From assembly GCF_030272615.1 (NCBI RefSeq), contig NC_081406.1:395582439-395646438 (forward strand): a stretch of DNA of 64,000 nt, written 5' to 3'. Both the position numbers and the translations under genes were made by a program. Source of the stretch: Cryptomeria japonica (lineage: Eukaryota > Streptophyta > Pinopsida > Cupressales > Cupressaceae). A model generated the notes under the pieces. It saw only the letters and a list, made by a program, of their open reading frames with translations, did not search any database and had not been told where the DNA came from. This document shows positions 35,720 to 48,812 of the stretch, piece after piece. The stretch's first letter is position 1; every line of letters begins with the position of its first letter.

Positions 35720-37231
35720 ATATATTTATTTATATACATTAATCTACATATTTTTGTTAATCATTTTAATTTTATAAAAAATAAAATATAATAATAACCT
35801 AATGAAACTTTTTGGGGTGATCTCAGTCGGCGACCCCCCCTTAGTGGGCACTCTCGGTCGTGGCGGCCACCTTCACTCCCCTGCGGACGCCACAGTGGGC
35901 AATCCACCGCTCACTGTGAGTTGTCCGCAGTGAGAAGGATGAGACCCACCACTGCAGGCGACTCATAGCGGCGGTGACCGCCACTATGGTAACCCATAGT
36001 GGATAGAAGCCGCCACTGTGGTAAGCCACATTGGACGGCGGCCACTCCCTGTGGGGTACCATAGGGGCCGCCCACACCCGAACCCCTGTGGCCCTCCAAT
36101 ATTGAAACCCTCCCCCCCACCCCCTTCAATGACTTTTGGCCCTCCTCTTTGCTCGACCGCCATGGCCGCCACCTGCACACACACATACAAACAAAAAAAA
36201 AATGTTAGACATGAAACCCTAACCCCATTTCAGGTTAGGGTTAGCAATTGGAAAAGATGGAATAAGATTTAGTTATAAAGATAAATAAACCCTAGTTAGG
36301 GTTGTAAAAAGAAATATAATAATAAAATAAATAAAAAGAGAGAAGCTCTCTTTTAAATTTGAAATGGGATATCCCCATTTGTTTAAGTTTTATTTATTTG
36401 GGTTGGTTTTTGTATTGGGGATTAATTAATTGTAAAGCAGTATTATTCCGATATTTTGGGTACATTTATTAGAAAATTTTATTAACAAGAATTTTTAAAT
36501 AGTATGATGATTAAAATTAAGTTTAAGGGGTATTTTTAGTGTCGAATATTGAATATTTAATCTTTATTGTTATTGGGGTTATCATACTTAAAGAAATCTA
36601 TATATTAAGTAATCATATATATATATATATATATATGCTAATAATCATATATATATTTAATGATGTTAAGTTAAATGTCCTTGTAAAGTTTAATAATGGA
36701 CTTTATTAAAAGTAAAATGTTCAATTTTAATCTATAGGGTCAATATTGGCTAAATATTAAATATTTGGTATTTAATATTTACAGGGGATTAAATTTGACA
36801 TTAATGTGGAGTGAATTATTGGGAAATTATTATACTTATTTTGGTTAACCTTTATTGGTCAAATTTAAAAGCATTATTTTCATTTGCTCATTAATTATTT
36901 TAATGTCAATAAAATATGTGTTAACGTGATTTTAACTAAGTCCTAGAGCAATTAAATACCAGTTGAGATAATTAATATCTCTTGATTGAAATTAAAGGAT
37001 TATTTGGTTAAATTAATTTATTGATTAATAAAGTGGTAAAGACACTTTCTTTTGGAGAATTATTTCTACATAATAATGTTAATGCTTGCGTGGTTAAGTT
37101 AATTAAATTAACTCTAAGAACCCTTTCATTTAATGCATGAGTTAACCTTTAGTTAATACAAAATTTATTTATCCCCCGTTTAAACGTAGAATATTTAGTA
37201 TTTTATGTTGTGTTAAAAAAAAATTGTTGTT
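35720..37231. other. Intergenic DNA with a GC-rich patch, no gene
   Basis: AT-rich DNA with one GC-rich patch at 35820-36180 that carries repeated GCCACTGTGG/CCACTATGG phrases, including the palindrome CCACTATGG-TAAC-CCATAGTGG at 35981-36002. An (AT)n run lies at about 36618-36637. No coding region can be supported. Confidence 0.5.
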
Positions 37232-38040
37232 GTGTTTTTTGCCCAAAAGTTTGGGCATGATAGTTATCCTCATTGCTCTAACATATTTTTTGAATCTCTT
37301 GTAGGTATTGATTGGATGGGAGTGAGAGGAACTGAAGATGGACAAGAAGATGAAGATTCAACCACTCCTTCAAGCTCAGGCTCGTCATTCCAGGCAATGA
37401 CGGGTCACCCTACTATTACATTTATGGTTTCATTATTTACATAGTCTAGCTCTATAACTCTACAAGAGTGTATGTCTATAGCTAGTCGGCTATTCCCACG
37501 GCTTGTGTGGGACACCTTACATATTTTGTAAATACAAATCTATTTCTATGCAATCTTTTGTTGTTATTTTTTTGAAATACTTACATATGTGAAATGAATT
37601 TCAACTTTTAAAACATGATGTGCACAGTGAAGAAACTTTTGAAAAAAAAATGTGTACCTTTCTTCAATATGCAATGTGTAAGGCCTATAACAGGCCACCA
37701 AATTCAGCTATAGCAAAATTTGGTAACATGATAGTCTTCACCTGTATGATAAAGGACAACGACAATCTTGTCATATCCAATACATATCTTTTCACAAAGA
37801 ATAGTTTCAAATTTCATGAGATAGTAGAAAAAGCAGTCAAATAGTGTATACACAACTACCATTCTTTCCTAATGACAGTGATGGAAAAGGTGAGAAATCA
37901 TGAAGAGTCAAAGCTTACAAAGCACTGTTATGATAGTATTTTGTACATGAAAAGGATATCAATATTACCAAAAGATAATGCACTCAAACCTCAGCCAAAT
38001 TGTAGCATCATGAAATATTGTTGTCTTTTAAAGAGCAATA
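37232..38040 (+). other. Two short unrecognised open segments
   Basis: A 70-codon open segment ends at 37444. It follows a T-rich stretch and CTTGTAG at 37305, a possible 3' splice site, and reads GIDWMGVRGTEDGQEDEDST, acidic and Ser-rich. Another open segment, 37620-37844, contains KFGNMIVFTCMIKDNDNLV and continues with one stop to about 38040. Neither matches a family I know. They could be exons or 3' ends of a decayed gene or element. Confidence 0.3.
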
Positions 38041-38988
38041 ATGAATGATGAGCCCTTTTCTCAAATGAGAATGGTTTGAAAAGAGAAACCCTTGTCTGAG
38101 ATATCAAAATGAGGATGTGACCATATTACTGTTGAGAGAAGCAGATCATCGACATTAAAAAGATAGTCCACAAATGCAACATCATGCATAGAGAACATGG
38201 TAGCATAGAGAACCATTCTTGGCAATGGAAAATAATTTTTAGGCATAAACCCTAATCATGGAGCCACTGGTAAAGATAGAGACCAAAAATGCATGTATGG
38301 AGAATATTTCTAGCAAACCCTAAGTGCATGAAAAACTTCTATATTCTTTCCTTCCAAAGAAGTAATGGAATGCAAAGAAGAGAGCGTAATACACTTACCA
38401 TGATATTTAATCTGAAAGGTCCAAGCTCTAGATAGCCTTCAAGCCCCAGATCCATTTCTTGTTCAAACTCAAGTACATGCATCTATTTTTAGCAGCCCAT
38501 GGCATACAAAATTTTTAGATGGAATAGTTCTTTTTGGGGGGACTATTTTTGGTAGTTTGAGTTCAATTATGAGTTCCAATTGCATGGACTTTAAGGTAGG
38601 GGAGCTATTTTTATCATCAGGGAGTGATTGCAATAGATTTTTGCATGCTATTTGAGGCAAATTCACCTAAGGTTTCAGGATGCAATTTTTTTCAGCTTCT
38701 CTTCTATATATTCCATTCTCTCTTCATTATTCAAGGGTTCTTTTTCTTTCCTTAGCATGATTGTGGATTATTTTCAGACCCTTTCATGCTAAAGGATGGT
38801 ATTGTAGCTCACATTTCTGAGTTTGTAACAACAACAGTTCCTTTATTTTCAATAAGATAGCAGCAAATTCCTTCTCAATACTTCTTGTCTAGTGTTGAAT
38901 GAAAGATACTGATGATTTTTCTATGATTTATTGTTTGAATCCTTTAATATTGTCTCTTTCAAGTGATATTATTTCAGGAGGATAGATG
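38041..38988. other. Unassigned AT-rich DNA, no gene seen
   Basis: No supportable reading frame. A pyrimidine-rich patch at 38695-38760 follows a TATATAT motif. The region is the target of the solo LTR insertion; GTTAA at 38989-38993 is the left duplication. Confidence 0.45.
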
Positions 38989-38993
38989 GTTAA

Positions 38994-40188
38994 TGTGTGT
39001 GTGAAAAGTGGAATAAGTATCTGCAAACTATAAGACACAACACTTCAATTAAGTCATTACATGTATGGTTAGACAGATATAAGCATGAATAATAAAACCA
39101 TAACAAATCAACCGATTGCCTTCTAAAAGATGCAAGTATAGACTTTCTTTCATATTTGTATAAGCAATACCAGTGACTAGACTACACCAAGATGAAGGAT
39201 TTAATCTATATGAGCATGATATTAAGCTAAATGGATGCAAGATTATGCCAGATGGATGAATAGAAAGCTAAATGAATTCAAGCAATCATAATTGAACTAA
39301 ATATACAAAAAAACTAAACTAAGATGCAATAATCTCAAAAAGCAAGCACAATATCTTCAATGACTCCAAAGAAAAAACTATATAATAGCAATAAATCTCT
39401 AGGGTGTTTTGAATGAGAGATGAAGGTTGAATTTATAGAGAATCACAAGAGAGACCAATGGTCAAGATTAATTAGCAACGAGCGGCTGATATTATTCAAG
39501 AAAAAGCACAGTTTAGGATAATTGAAACAATTGAGAGATCAGATTCAGTTAACCTTGAGATAGATTCCAATTATAGTTTGATTGAAATGCATTCAGATTA
39601 TAAGTTTGAGTTTGCATTGGAGATAAAATTCAATTAATTCCATGCACTTGCGATGAAAATAGGTGATTCCATGCATATTTCTTTGATTTATTCAAGAAAA
39701 AAGTCTTTTCAATGCAGCTGAACTTTTTTTCTGAAAAACTTTGAGTTCCAATTTTAGAGAATGATTATTTTTTCATTTAATTGTTTTTCTAATTTCAAGT
39801 TCTCAATTTAGAAGAAGAAATAATATCTCAAGTTTGATTTCTCTCTCAATTTCATTCTTTTATTTTATTTTCAATTTAACTCTTGCTTTGCATATTGATT
39901 CCTCTTTTGTCATTAATCAATTCCTTTTTTTATGATTAAATGGCAAATTTATTAATTAATTAAATATGCTAGGATATTTAATAAATTAAATAGGATAATT
40001 GATCAAAATGATTTTCTTGGAATGATTTAATTAATATAGAAAATTTTCACTTGCCATGGGACATTTGATGATTGAAGAATTAATTAATCATGTGCTCAAA
40101 TTTGATTTAATTATCTTTGGTTAGGACCTTGGTGATGTTATCGAGCTTAGGGGCTCATGGTTTAGATGACCATTTTTAGGGTATTACA
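38994..40188 (-). repeat. Solo LTR related to elements A and B
   Basis: 1195 bp with the same ends as the B LTRs (TGTGTGTGTGAAAA at left, TTTTTAGGGTATTACA at right) and recognisable similarity throughout. It is clearly more diverged from A and B than they are from each other. Flanked by perfect 5-bp duplications GTTAA (38989-38993 and 40189-40193). No internal sequence is attached, so it is the product of LTR-LTR recombination in an older family member. Confidence 0.92.
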
Positions 40189-40193
40189 GTTAA

Positions 40194-40589
40194 TGCAGGT
40201 TATAGTTTATGTAATCTGATTTTGATGGGTTTGTAGTTGTGAAGATAGTTTATTTTCCTTTGAGCAAGCTTTATAACTAGGCCCTTTCTATGAAATATTT
40301 ATGTATTCACATGTTCAGTTGAGTTGTGAAACTTTCAAAGTCATTTGTTGAATATTTTGTGGGTTAAGCGGTTGTAGATTTTAGAAGTGACATTTGGTGC
40401 ATCACCTCGTAAGATAGGTTCAAGTTCAGTATTCCTTCTATCCTTTTTCCCTACAGAAATTTATTTGTAGGAGATTCATTAGACAGGAAGTCGGCCTGAT
40501 CTTCGAAGGTCTACTTTCATGATAGGCATACCCATAGGCCTGAAAGTATTCCCATGTTTCACAGGATTTCTAAGCTTTCAATTTAGCCA
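40194..40589. other. Unassigned DNA right of the solo LTR
   Basis: Continuation of the sequence interrupted by the solo LTR. No coding region or known repeat recognised; the copia relic to the right fades out here. Confidence 0.4.
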
Positions 40590-42798
40590 TCATGGGCGCA
40601 ATAATTTGTGGCAAGAATAACATTTTCTTCCAAAGATTCTAAAATATCTAACTATAGGAACATGACCAAACCATAGCTCATAAAGAGTCTTACCAGAATC
40701 ACCTTTTATATGCACCTAGTTGAATGTGTATAAAGTAATGCTAACAACTTCTCTCCAATAGATATGCAAAAAAATTCCTTCAATCATCATAGTTCTAGCA
40801 GCATCTTAAACAAATATGTTCTTCCTTTAAACAACTCCATTCTACTAAGGGGTTCTCGGAGCAGACAATTGTCTCTTGATTCCATGTTCTTCACAAAAAT
40901 AATTAAACTCATCGGAGTTGAATTCACCTTCTTTTTCAAACCTCAGACACTTCAGCTTCAATCTTGTCTCTGTCTCCACTCTAGCTTTGAATATTTTGAA
41001 TTTCTCCAGTGCTTCAAATTTATCCCTTAGAAAAGTGACCCACATCATCCTAGAATAGTCATCAATCAAAAACATAAATTATGTCTCCCTACAAACTTCT
41101 CACCCTAGAAGGTCCACATAAATCAGTATGCACAAGATCTAATAATTCATTATATGTATACAGTTTGTTGTTAAATGAAATTCTTGTTTGCTTTCCCAAT
41201 TGACATTCTTTACACATTGGATTAGTAGGCTTCACTATCTTAGGCAGATCTGTAACAACTTGAGTAGAACTAATCTTAATCATGCAGTCAAAATTAACAT
41301 GACACATCCTTCTCTGCCACAACCAACTCTCATCAATCTGAGAAATCAAACACCTTTTCTCACCAGCATTCAGATGAAAGATATTACCTTTATTCTTAGT
41401 TCCTGATGCAACCTCTATATCAGAGCTATTCAAGATCTTACATTTGCCATTCTTGAATTGTAAATCATATCCCTTATTAACTATATGTCCAACACTCAAT
41501 AGATTATGCTTCAAACCTTCAACATATAAAACATCATCAGTATTATGCTTACCATCAAGAGAAATAGAACCTCTACAACAGATTACACAAGTTTTTTTGT
41601 CTCCAAATCTCACTACACCACCATCATACTTCTCCATATTCACAAATTTGCCTTTATCACCTATCGTGTGATGTGAACAACCACTATCAATTACCCATTC
41701 ATCTTTCTCATTAATATTAGCAGCCAAAGATTTCTCTTCAATAATATAGCTTGTAGAATTAGCATATGCCAGATCATCTTCCTTGATAGAAATGAACACA
41801 AATTCATCTTCTGAATTTTCTTTCTCTAACTCATCATCTGACACACCTTCATCAGCAACATAATAACATTTATTTTGATATCTATGCTTCTGGTTAGGCT
41901 TGTAGGGCTTATCATACTTTGACAATATTTATGCTCTTTTAGGACACCTAGAAGCAAAATGACCTAACTTATTGCATGAAAAATATTTCAAAGGTAACTT
42001 CCCTTCATACTTACTGCCTCCCTTAGGCAATCTTCTGGCAATAAGTGCTTCAAGCTCTTCCAATTCTCTTTCATGTTCTTCCATCTCTCTCATTTCTCTT
42101 TCATACCAGGACACCCTAGTTGAACTTTCTCCTGGATCATACTTGTACTTCCCAGATATAGTAGCTTTAAATGCAGTCTTAATTTTTCCATGTGATTCGC
42201 CAAGTTAGATCAATTCAAAAGCAGCAAGCTTACCAACCAACATATCTCTTGTCACAGTTGTCATAGTCTGGATCTCATCAATAGAAGCAACTTTATATTT
42301 ATAAGCAGGAGGCAAAGATCTCAACACTTTAGTCACAATCTCATCTTCTTCAAGAACTCCACCAACACACCTAATGTTTAGCACAAGATCATTCACTTTA
42401 GCCATAAAGGATGAAATATTCGCATCTTCTCCCATTCTCAGCAACTCATATTTTCCTTTCGAGCTCTGTAATTTAGCAACTTTGACATGTTTGTCTCCTT
42501 CATACAAGGTTTCTATCTTCTCTCAAATCTCATGTGTAGTCTGCAATCCCATCACATTAGTCATATTTGCATCAGTCAGGGCACTAAGCAATGCTTCTTT
42601 AGCTCTTATGTTATGTTCAACATCCTTGATCTCAGCTGCAGTAGTATGACCATTCAAAGGAATAATGTATGCATTCTTTGTAATCTTCCAATAATCTTCT
42701 CCAAAATAATTCAAGTGCACTTCCATCTGGTTCTTCCACATAGAGTAATTAGTTATATCAAATCTCAGACTCTCCTTCTTGAAAACAACAACTGCCAT
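40590..42798 (-). pseudogene. gag-pol fragment of the copia relic
   Basis: The ATG at 42798 begins MAVVVFKKESLRFDITNYSM, a copia Gag start. The zinc knuckle at about 41935-41980 reads YFSCNKLGHFASRC, where the first Cys is Tyr. Protease has WVIDSGCSHH (about 41660-41690), D-S-G as usual. The GAG-pre-integrase region has WQRRMCHVNF and CKECQLGKQ, then the integrase start LDLVHTDLCGPS. The next open segment (40845-41075) is in another frame: FLIDDYSRMMWVTF and SAPRTP. After it, both glutamine codons of the integrase QQNG motif, and one more codon nearby, appear as stops. Similarity ends near the integrase C-terminus. Confidence 0.85.
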
Positions 42799-42840
42799 CC
42801 TGGATCTCCCCAAGCGGTCAATCTCTTTCTAGAGGATATA

Positions 42841-42853
42841 TCTCTAATACCAA
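42841..42853 (-). other. Primer-binding site of the copia relic
   Basis: The - strand reads TTGGTATTAGAGA, one transition from the initiator-tRNA-Met complement TGGTATCAGAG used by most copia elements. Confidence 0.7.
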
Positions 42854-42859
42854 TAGTTG

Positions 42860-44207
42860 GTAGCAGGGTAGCAACAATACAAGAAAACTGAGAGGGGGGG
42901 TGAATCAGTTTTCACCAAACTCAAACAGATTAACCTCAGCTTTAGATCTCATTAGGAACAACAATAGAAAATATAAACACCACATCAACAAAATACATAA
43001 CACATGGATTTTTTGTGTGGAAAACCAGGTTAAGGAAAAAACCACGATGGGAAACTACTCATAATAAGATGATACTCTACAATAGTATGTGTAATTATTA
43101 TAATGGGAAATGCACATGTATTCAAGCACACTGCCTATAGGTCACTGCTCAAAAACAAGAAGGGCTACAACCCTAGGAAGGCTCGCTACCTTACAAAGAT
43201 CAAACAACAATCCGGATTACATGAACTAAAAGAATAGCATCTCCAAATGCTTGATTACAATTTTAGTTAAGCACATTGTGTGCACAACAATTCTTCTTTT
43301 CTCTTCTCCACTATCAAAAGATAAATTCACTTGATCGCACATACAATACTCTCATAGATCATAGATCCAACCGCAGACACTAGCAGACACACATCTAACA
43401 TGATTACGATGCTTATTTATGCAAATCATCAACCTTAACCTTAAGGTTGGCTCAACACATAAGACCTAATTACAAAATTACATTACACGATACATAAATC
43501 CATAACCAGACCAATACAATATCGACAAGGACATAGCATGGACCCAAATCAAATCCTCGAACATGCAACAACGCTAAATAATTCACCAAGATCATCTGCA
43601 ACACACTACACCACTGAATATGTCACATAACATGAAGAATACCATCGAACCAATAAAATCTTCAATAATGTGCACCACGATCAATACGGACCACCAAAAT
43701 GCATAGAAAACAATCAGAGAACATCAACAAGCAATGTGAATTCCACCGCAATAATTGCAACAACTCAGATAACAAGAATCATCATTATTCCATCACCGGA
43801 GCTTAAGAACACCAACTGACAAACTGAAAGATATGCTTGTGAAGTTCCAAATCATGAACCATCTGATCAAAGGACACTCATGAACATCCCAAACACTCTC
43901 TAAAATCTACAACTCAAGATATAATCATTCTAGAGCAATATGGATCAAATACCACAACTCTGCAACACTGAACATTGAAAAACTAGTCCATATATCGGAC
44001 CACATAACTTGACCAAATCACCTCATAGCATCATGAAACTCATATTGAATCAACTAGAGATAAGTATCTCAAACCACATTAGTCTGCATCAGCACATCTG
44101 CAATAGATCACCCAAACCAACTCTTTGCAACAAACCAATTCACTGCAAGGCAGGAATATGTCGACATGAATGACAACAACACATTCCAACAACTCTAATA
44201 TCCAACA
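42860..44207 (-). repeat. LTR of the copia relic
   Basis: About 1.35 kb between the primer site and the outer edge TGTTGGATATTAG (- strand). Contains the ACTGAGAGGGGGGGTGAATC patch near the inner edge and a GTGGAAAACC motif near 43015, both common in plant copia LTRs. The inner edge is uncertain by a few bases. Confidence 0.65.
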
Positions 44208-45149
44208 TAAAAGTCAAACATACCAAAATTTGATATTTTTTATTTAGCTTCAACTTATGAATTATGTCTAATATTTTATCATTATCAAAAAAACAATTAT
44301 ACCATTTTGGAGAAGCTTTTGTTCTTTAATGCACCATATATTTTGTAAAATATTTTAATACAGTTAATTATTTTTCTTTTAATTTCTAATCAACATCATT
44401 TGTAATTTTAATAATATACTTGAAATGTACTATTAAAAATATAAAAATAATCAAAACATAAAAAAATTACATGTTTGGATTCTTAACTCTGAGCTCTATA
44501 AAAGGATATTTTTAGATTTTTGAAAAAACTTCATTTTCATTGAAGAAAAATTAAGCAAAAGTGGAACGATTTAGGATTTACTGAAAAATTGGTGAGGTGA
44601 TTGCTAACTAAGTAGACATGGATAGTTCTCGGAAGAATTGTTTCATTCAAAATTATAAAAGTAATTTTTGCACCAGCCTAAATCTCATAAGTTATCGTTG
44701 TTCTATCAATATCTTATTACTAAAATATTTATTAAAAAATTGTTTACCCGACAACTAAATGGTTTGTATTGACTTCATTCCTTCAAAATATTATAAAATG
44801 TTCTCATCAATTTCAAGTAGCCATTTTGAGATTATTTAAGGTCTTGAATTTGAAATTTGTCTTTCTTCCACACAAAGGTCTTCATTACTCATGTAATTTG
44901 ATGATACATAACGTTAAATTGTTTCATAATTTTCAATGTTATAAATATTTCAATTTGAATGTTTTAAGTGTTATCAACATTTTCATATTTAATTTGATTT
45001 TCAACATTTTCAAAATCAATTTTAATATTTTAATTTTAAATTTCAATATCATGTTCAACATTTTCATATTCAATTTCATCTTCACTTGAATAACATTCAT
45101 GGATGAAGAAGATGCCTCACCTTGATGAGTATTCGGCATACATTGTCTT
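44208..45149. other. AT-rich DNA, no gene
   Basis: Long A/T-rich tracts give low-complexity Phe/Asn/Ile frames on + and Lys/Met frames on -. Nothing is supportable as coding. Confidence 0.5.
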
Positions 45150-45585
45150 CCCTATTGTACACCATCGGATGCTAAGAGCGAGGGTGGGGAGAGGAGGGGT
45201 TAATAAACATATACTAAAAACTTGATCAGATTTAACTTCTTACTTTATCATTAATTTCATCAACTTTATGTATGAGAGAAAATAATTGAAACGATTAAGC
45301 CAAACACATATAAACACCAAGATTTTTACGTGAAAAACCCAAAGTAGGAAAAACCATGGTGAGAATCAAACTCACAATATATATAAAATTGATTATAGAG
45401 TTTAGGCCAAAGGCTAGAAATCTCATTTCTTTGGAAGATGAATTGCAAGCTAAGGCATACAGCCTTAGGGCAGGATACAATAGTTACTTTCACATGTTAA
45501 AGATAACTTCTTCAAGCCAAGATACAATTCTTCAAATAAAATAATATCAATGAGGTTGAAGTATAGAAAAAGCATCTACTAGAAT
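45150..45585 (-). repeat. Fragment of a second copia-type LTR
   Basis: Contains GGGGAGAGGAGGGGTTAATA near 45190 and a TTTTTACGTGAAAAACCC motif near 45325 in the same order as the LTR at 42860-44207, suggesting a related - strand LTR. It has no primer site or coding part and is cut by element C on the right. Confidence 0.5.
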
Positions 45586-45587
45586 GC

Positions 45588-46681
45588 TGCTAACTATATA
45601 CACCTAAAAATGGTCTGAAGATAATTAATTAAATAAGCAATTATTTAATTAATCGCCCTTCCCAATTTAATTGAATTCACTAAGCAATTTGATTAAATTC
45701 CCCCTTTTCATCTACTTATTAATAAATCTAAGGATTTATTTAATAGGTTCATTTCAATAATCCCCTTTAATTAATTAATTCAAATTAATTAATTCCCCCC
45801 ATCAAATTAATCATCAAATTCATTTCTTCTAAATCCCTTAATTAATTAAAACAAATCAATTTATGAGTTGTTGAGATTAATTAGCCTTTTCCTATTATTT
45901 AAATTTTTAAATTCAAATTCTCCTAACTTCTAACCACCTAACCTAACCCCTTCTAAACCTAACCCATTCCATCTAACCCCGAGTTTAATTAACTCCATCC
46001 TAGCTTTCACATCCTAACCACCCCCTTTCCTTGAACACTTTGCCCTTTCATGAGCAAAGCTTTGTGACACTTGTCACTAAGTGTTCCCTTTCATCCAACC
46101 TCTTCTAGAAGCCTATTAACACTTGTCACCATGGAGATGACAATGTTCCCTTTCATCCAACCTCTTTTCCAACCTCCTCCAATTTAACCATTGATATCTT
46201 CAGACTTAATCTTGACCTTTGATTCCTGCCACCTCACCCCTAGCCTTGGAAATCCTATAAATAGACCCCATTTTGGAGTTCAAAGGATCCCATCCTGAAT
46301 CCATCTCATTTGCATTTTAGGCATTGTTAATATAGGCATATACAATCTTAGTTTATCATTTTAGCATTGTTATCATGATCAATTTTAGCTTAAATCTAGC
46401 TTATTTCTAGCTTAATTTGCTTATCATGTAGCTTAATCATTATCATTGCTAGCTTAAATGCATCATCATTATCATCTTAGATCCTCCATTTAAGTGTAGT
46501 CAAGATACTAGAATTTGCATAACCAGATCTGAGAGAAGATTCATACTCACATTTATTAGGAGGCGATAGATCGATTAGCCATGATTTCATATGTCTTTGT
46601 TTATATTTGATAATCATGCTTGTAATGATCTATTGAGTGTTTTTTGTTGTAGAAACGGGTATACACTTCACAGGCATGACA
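45588..46681 (+). repeat. 5' LTR of element C
   Basis: About 1.1 kb ending GGCATGACA at 46681. Near its start, TACACCTAAAAATGGTCTGAA resembles the ACCCTAAAATTGGTC of A. AT-rich with many TTAATTAA stretches in the first half, as in A and B. Confidence 0.7.
46256..46264 (+). promoter_or_regulatory. TATA box of element C LTR
   Basis: TATAAATAG in CCTATAAATAGACCCC, a strong plant TATA consensus, at the position equivalent to the A and B LTR promoters. Confidence 0.65.
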
Positions 46682-46683
46682 TT

Positions 46684-46703
46684 TTGACACCCACCGTGGG
46701 GCC
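46684..46703 (+). other. Primer-binding site of element C
   Basis: TTGACACCCACCGTGGGGCC, the same site as in A and B with CpG-type changes near its 5' end, two bases after the LTR. Confidence 0.7.
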
Positions 46704-48812
46704 AGAATCATCATTTTGGCCTCTCAAGCTTCAACAAGACTTCATCTCTGCCGGGTCTGATTCAGAGTGTTGTACGAGTTCATTATCTGGCTCGTACGAA
46801 CTTTCTTTTAATCTGGGATGACACCTCATTTTGTTTCGTACAATATCATTTATCTTGTCGTGCTATGTCTAAAGTTGTGTCGTACAAGTCTCTGTCTGGA
46901 TCTATTCTGACTCGTATTAGCTTATTCTTGTGTCACATGGGCCTGTTTCTGCTCCTGTACAAAATCTAAATTTTTGTCAATTGATCTATCAAATCATATC
47001 ATATGAGTTTATGCCTGTATTTTTAAAATAAACTACATTTTTAGGGTTTTTAGTTTTAATCTGATCATTGCTAATGCTAACCCTGACTTGTTTGTGAGAT
47101 TTTTTTGGCAGCTTAAGTATTTTTTGCAAAATGATTGATGAATATACGCTTGTCAAAGACTAAATTCAAAAAATAAAAATAATCAATGACTACTAACAGA
47201 TTTATTTTGCAGGTTGCCATAAAAAATTCAACAAAACTTTGTGTATTCCTTAAAGTTATTTTTAGGCACACTTATCTTTTGCTAAAGGAAATGAACCATC
47301 ATGTCTTATGTGATTGTGATGATAGGCGAGTATGCTCTCACCTTTCTTAGGAGATCAGAAAGATAGACTCATTTTATACTTTTATTAGTGCATTTCTTTA
47401 GCAGGCCTGCCCTCTCGAGGAGCTAAAAACTCTTAAAGCCATTAAGGCAGGTGTGAGGGGAACGACCTAAGTGGGAACGACTAACGCAAAGTAATCTAAC
47501 CCACTATAAAATAATCATGACTTGATGAAAATCAAGTCAACGACAGTGTTCAGGAATAGCTCTCCTTCGTACCTTCGGGTATATCAAACTTTGGTTTTCA
47601 AGGCTGGGAGACCTCTTAATTGAGTTTATACCTCGACGCACCGAATGGATCCCTTACTAGTTCTGATAAATTAGCAGCTACTCGATTCACCTCCGAAAGG
47701 GTGATAATCTTTGTGTAAGAGAGGTAGTAACTCTCCCAAGATACTTTCCATATCCTGCCCTCATTAGCATTTGGAGTCGGATAATATGGCATTGAGAATC
47801 CATTGCATGAGACTCAACGGCCATATTTTGATTAGCTATTAGGTGTGTACCTAAGCTTGCAAGTAAAGATTTTCTCTCCTTAGCCAACTTCCTTAAGGTT
47901 TAGCATGCTTGGAGTCACTTCTCACATCATGTGTTTGTTGTGTACTTGTCCCCAAATTGAAAAATGAGACATCTCAAACTGGAAAACATAAGCAAAACCC
48001 CAAAATTCACTACTCCAAATTTGGCAAAACAAACATTTTGTATCTCTGCTCTGTTATCTGTCATACGAATCAGGTTCTCTGTTGTACTGTTTGGTGATTT
48101 GTCGTATGATTCATAAATTTTTGTCATATGAGTCTCTTCTTTTTTAAAGGAAATTTCTGATTTGTCATTTGGTCTTATATCTCTTGTTGTTCTGGGCTCT
48201 ATAATCTATTGTACGAGTCTCTATTTTTATCAGTCTAGAGCTGCCACTTTGCATGACTTTTTCAGGTCTATCATTTTGCTTGGTCAATTTATAGTAATCA
48301 TAAACACATGTTATCTGTTATTCTATGCTTAAATTGTCTTCTTGGGTTTATTGGTCAAGTTATCATCCATCAAAATTAGACTTTAGAACATAAACACCTT
48401 AAGATTTTCAAGTGCTCACCCACAACGGGTTCAAAATCTAAACATCTCAAAGTGCATTATCACCCTCTTTGGTAAACTGATCACTCAAACATAGTTTCTC
48501 ATCAGGATCTATCATCCTCTATTACAAAACTGAATTGTTTGGTCAGGATAATCTCATCCCACATCATAGGATATATCATTCCTATTGGACTTGGTTCTTA
48601 TCAAATCACCATCATTGCACTCCAAAATCAAAGATCGAAAAACTTGCAAACCTTTAAACACTTGAACCATCTTTTCGTGTCATATCGTGCTATCAAATTT
48701 ACCTTGACAATTGATCACTTATCAAAACAACCTTTTAGACAATCAAATCCTAGCAAAATAACACACGTGTATGCCCGTTTTAACTAGAGCTTAGAGACGA
48801 AGAATCACAGAG
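46704..48812 (+). other. Leader of element C
   Basis: 2.1 kb. A TCGTACGA octamer at 46792 and many variants (TTGTACGA, TCGTACAA, TCATATGA) at 46770-46990 and 48055-48215. A 3' splice-like TTTTGCAG/GTTGCC at about 47212. A block at 47330-47850 is clearly similar to leaders A and B. No 39-bp repeats seen. Confidence 0.7.

Larger units (their letters stand above)
40590..44207 (-). mobile_element. Truncated Ty1/copia retrotransposon relic
   Basis: Reading right to left: one LTR (about 42860-44207), a tRNA-iMet-like primer site, gag, protease, integrase, then loss of similarity at about 40590. RT, RNase H and the second LTR are missing. It shares no sequence with copia element D. Many CAG/CAA and GAA codons have become stops, consistent with C to T and G to A decay. 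Confidence 0.85.

Noticed and set aside
44769-45139. Asn/Ile/Phe-rich frame and its - strand Lys-rich mirror
   Set aside because: AT-rich low-complexity sequence without start context or homology.
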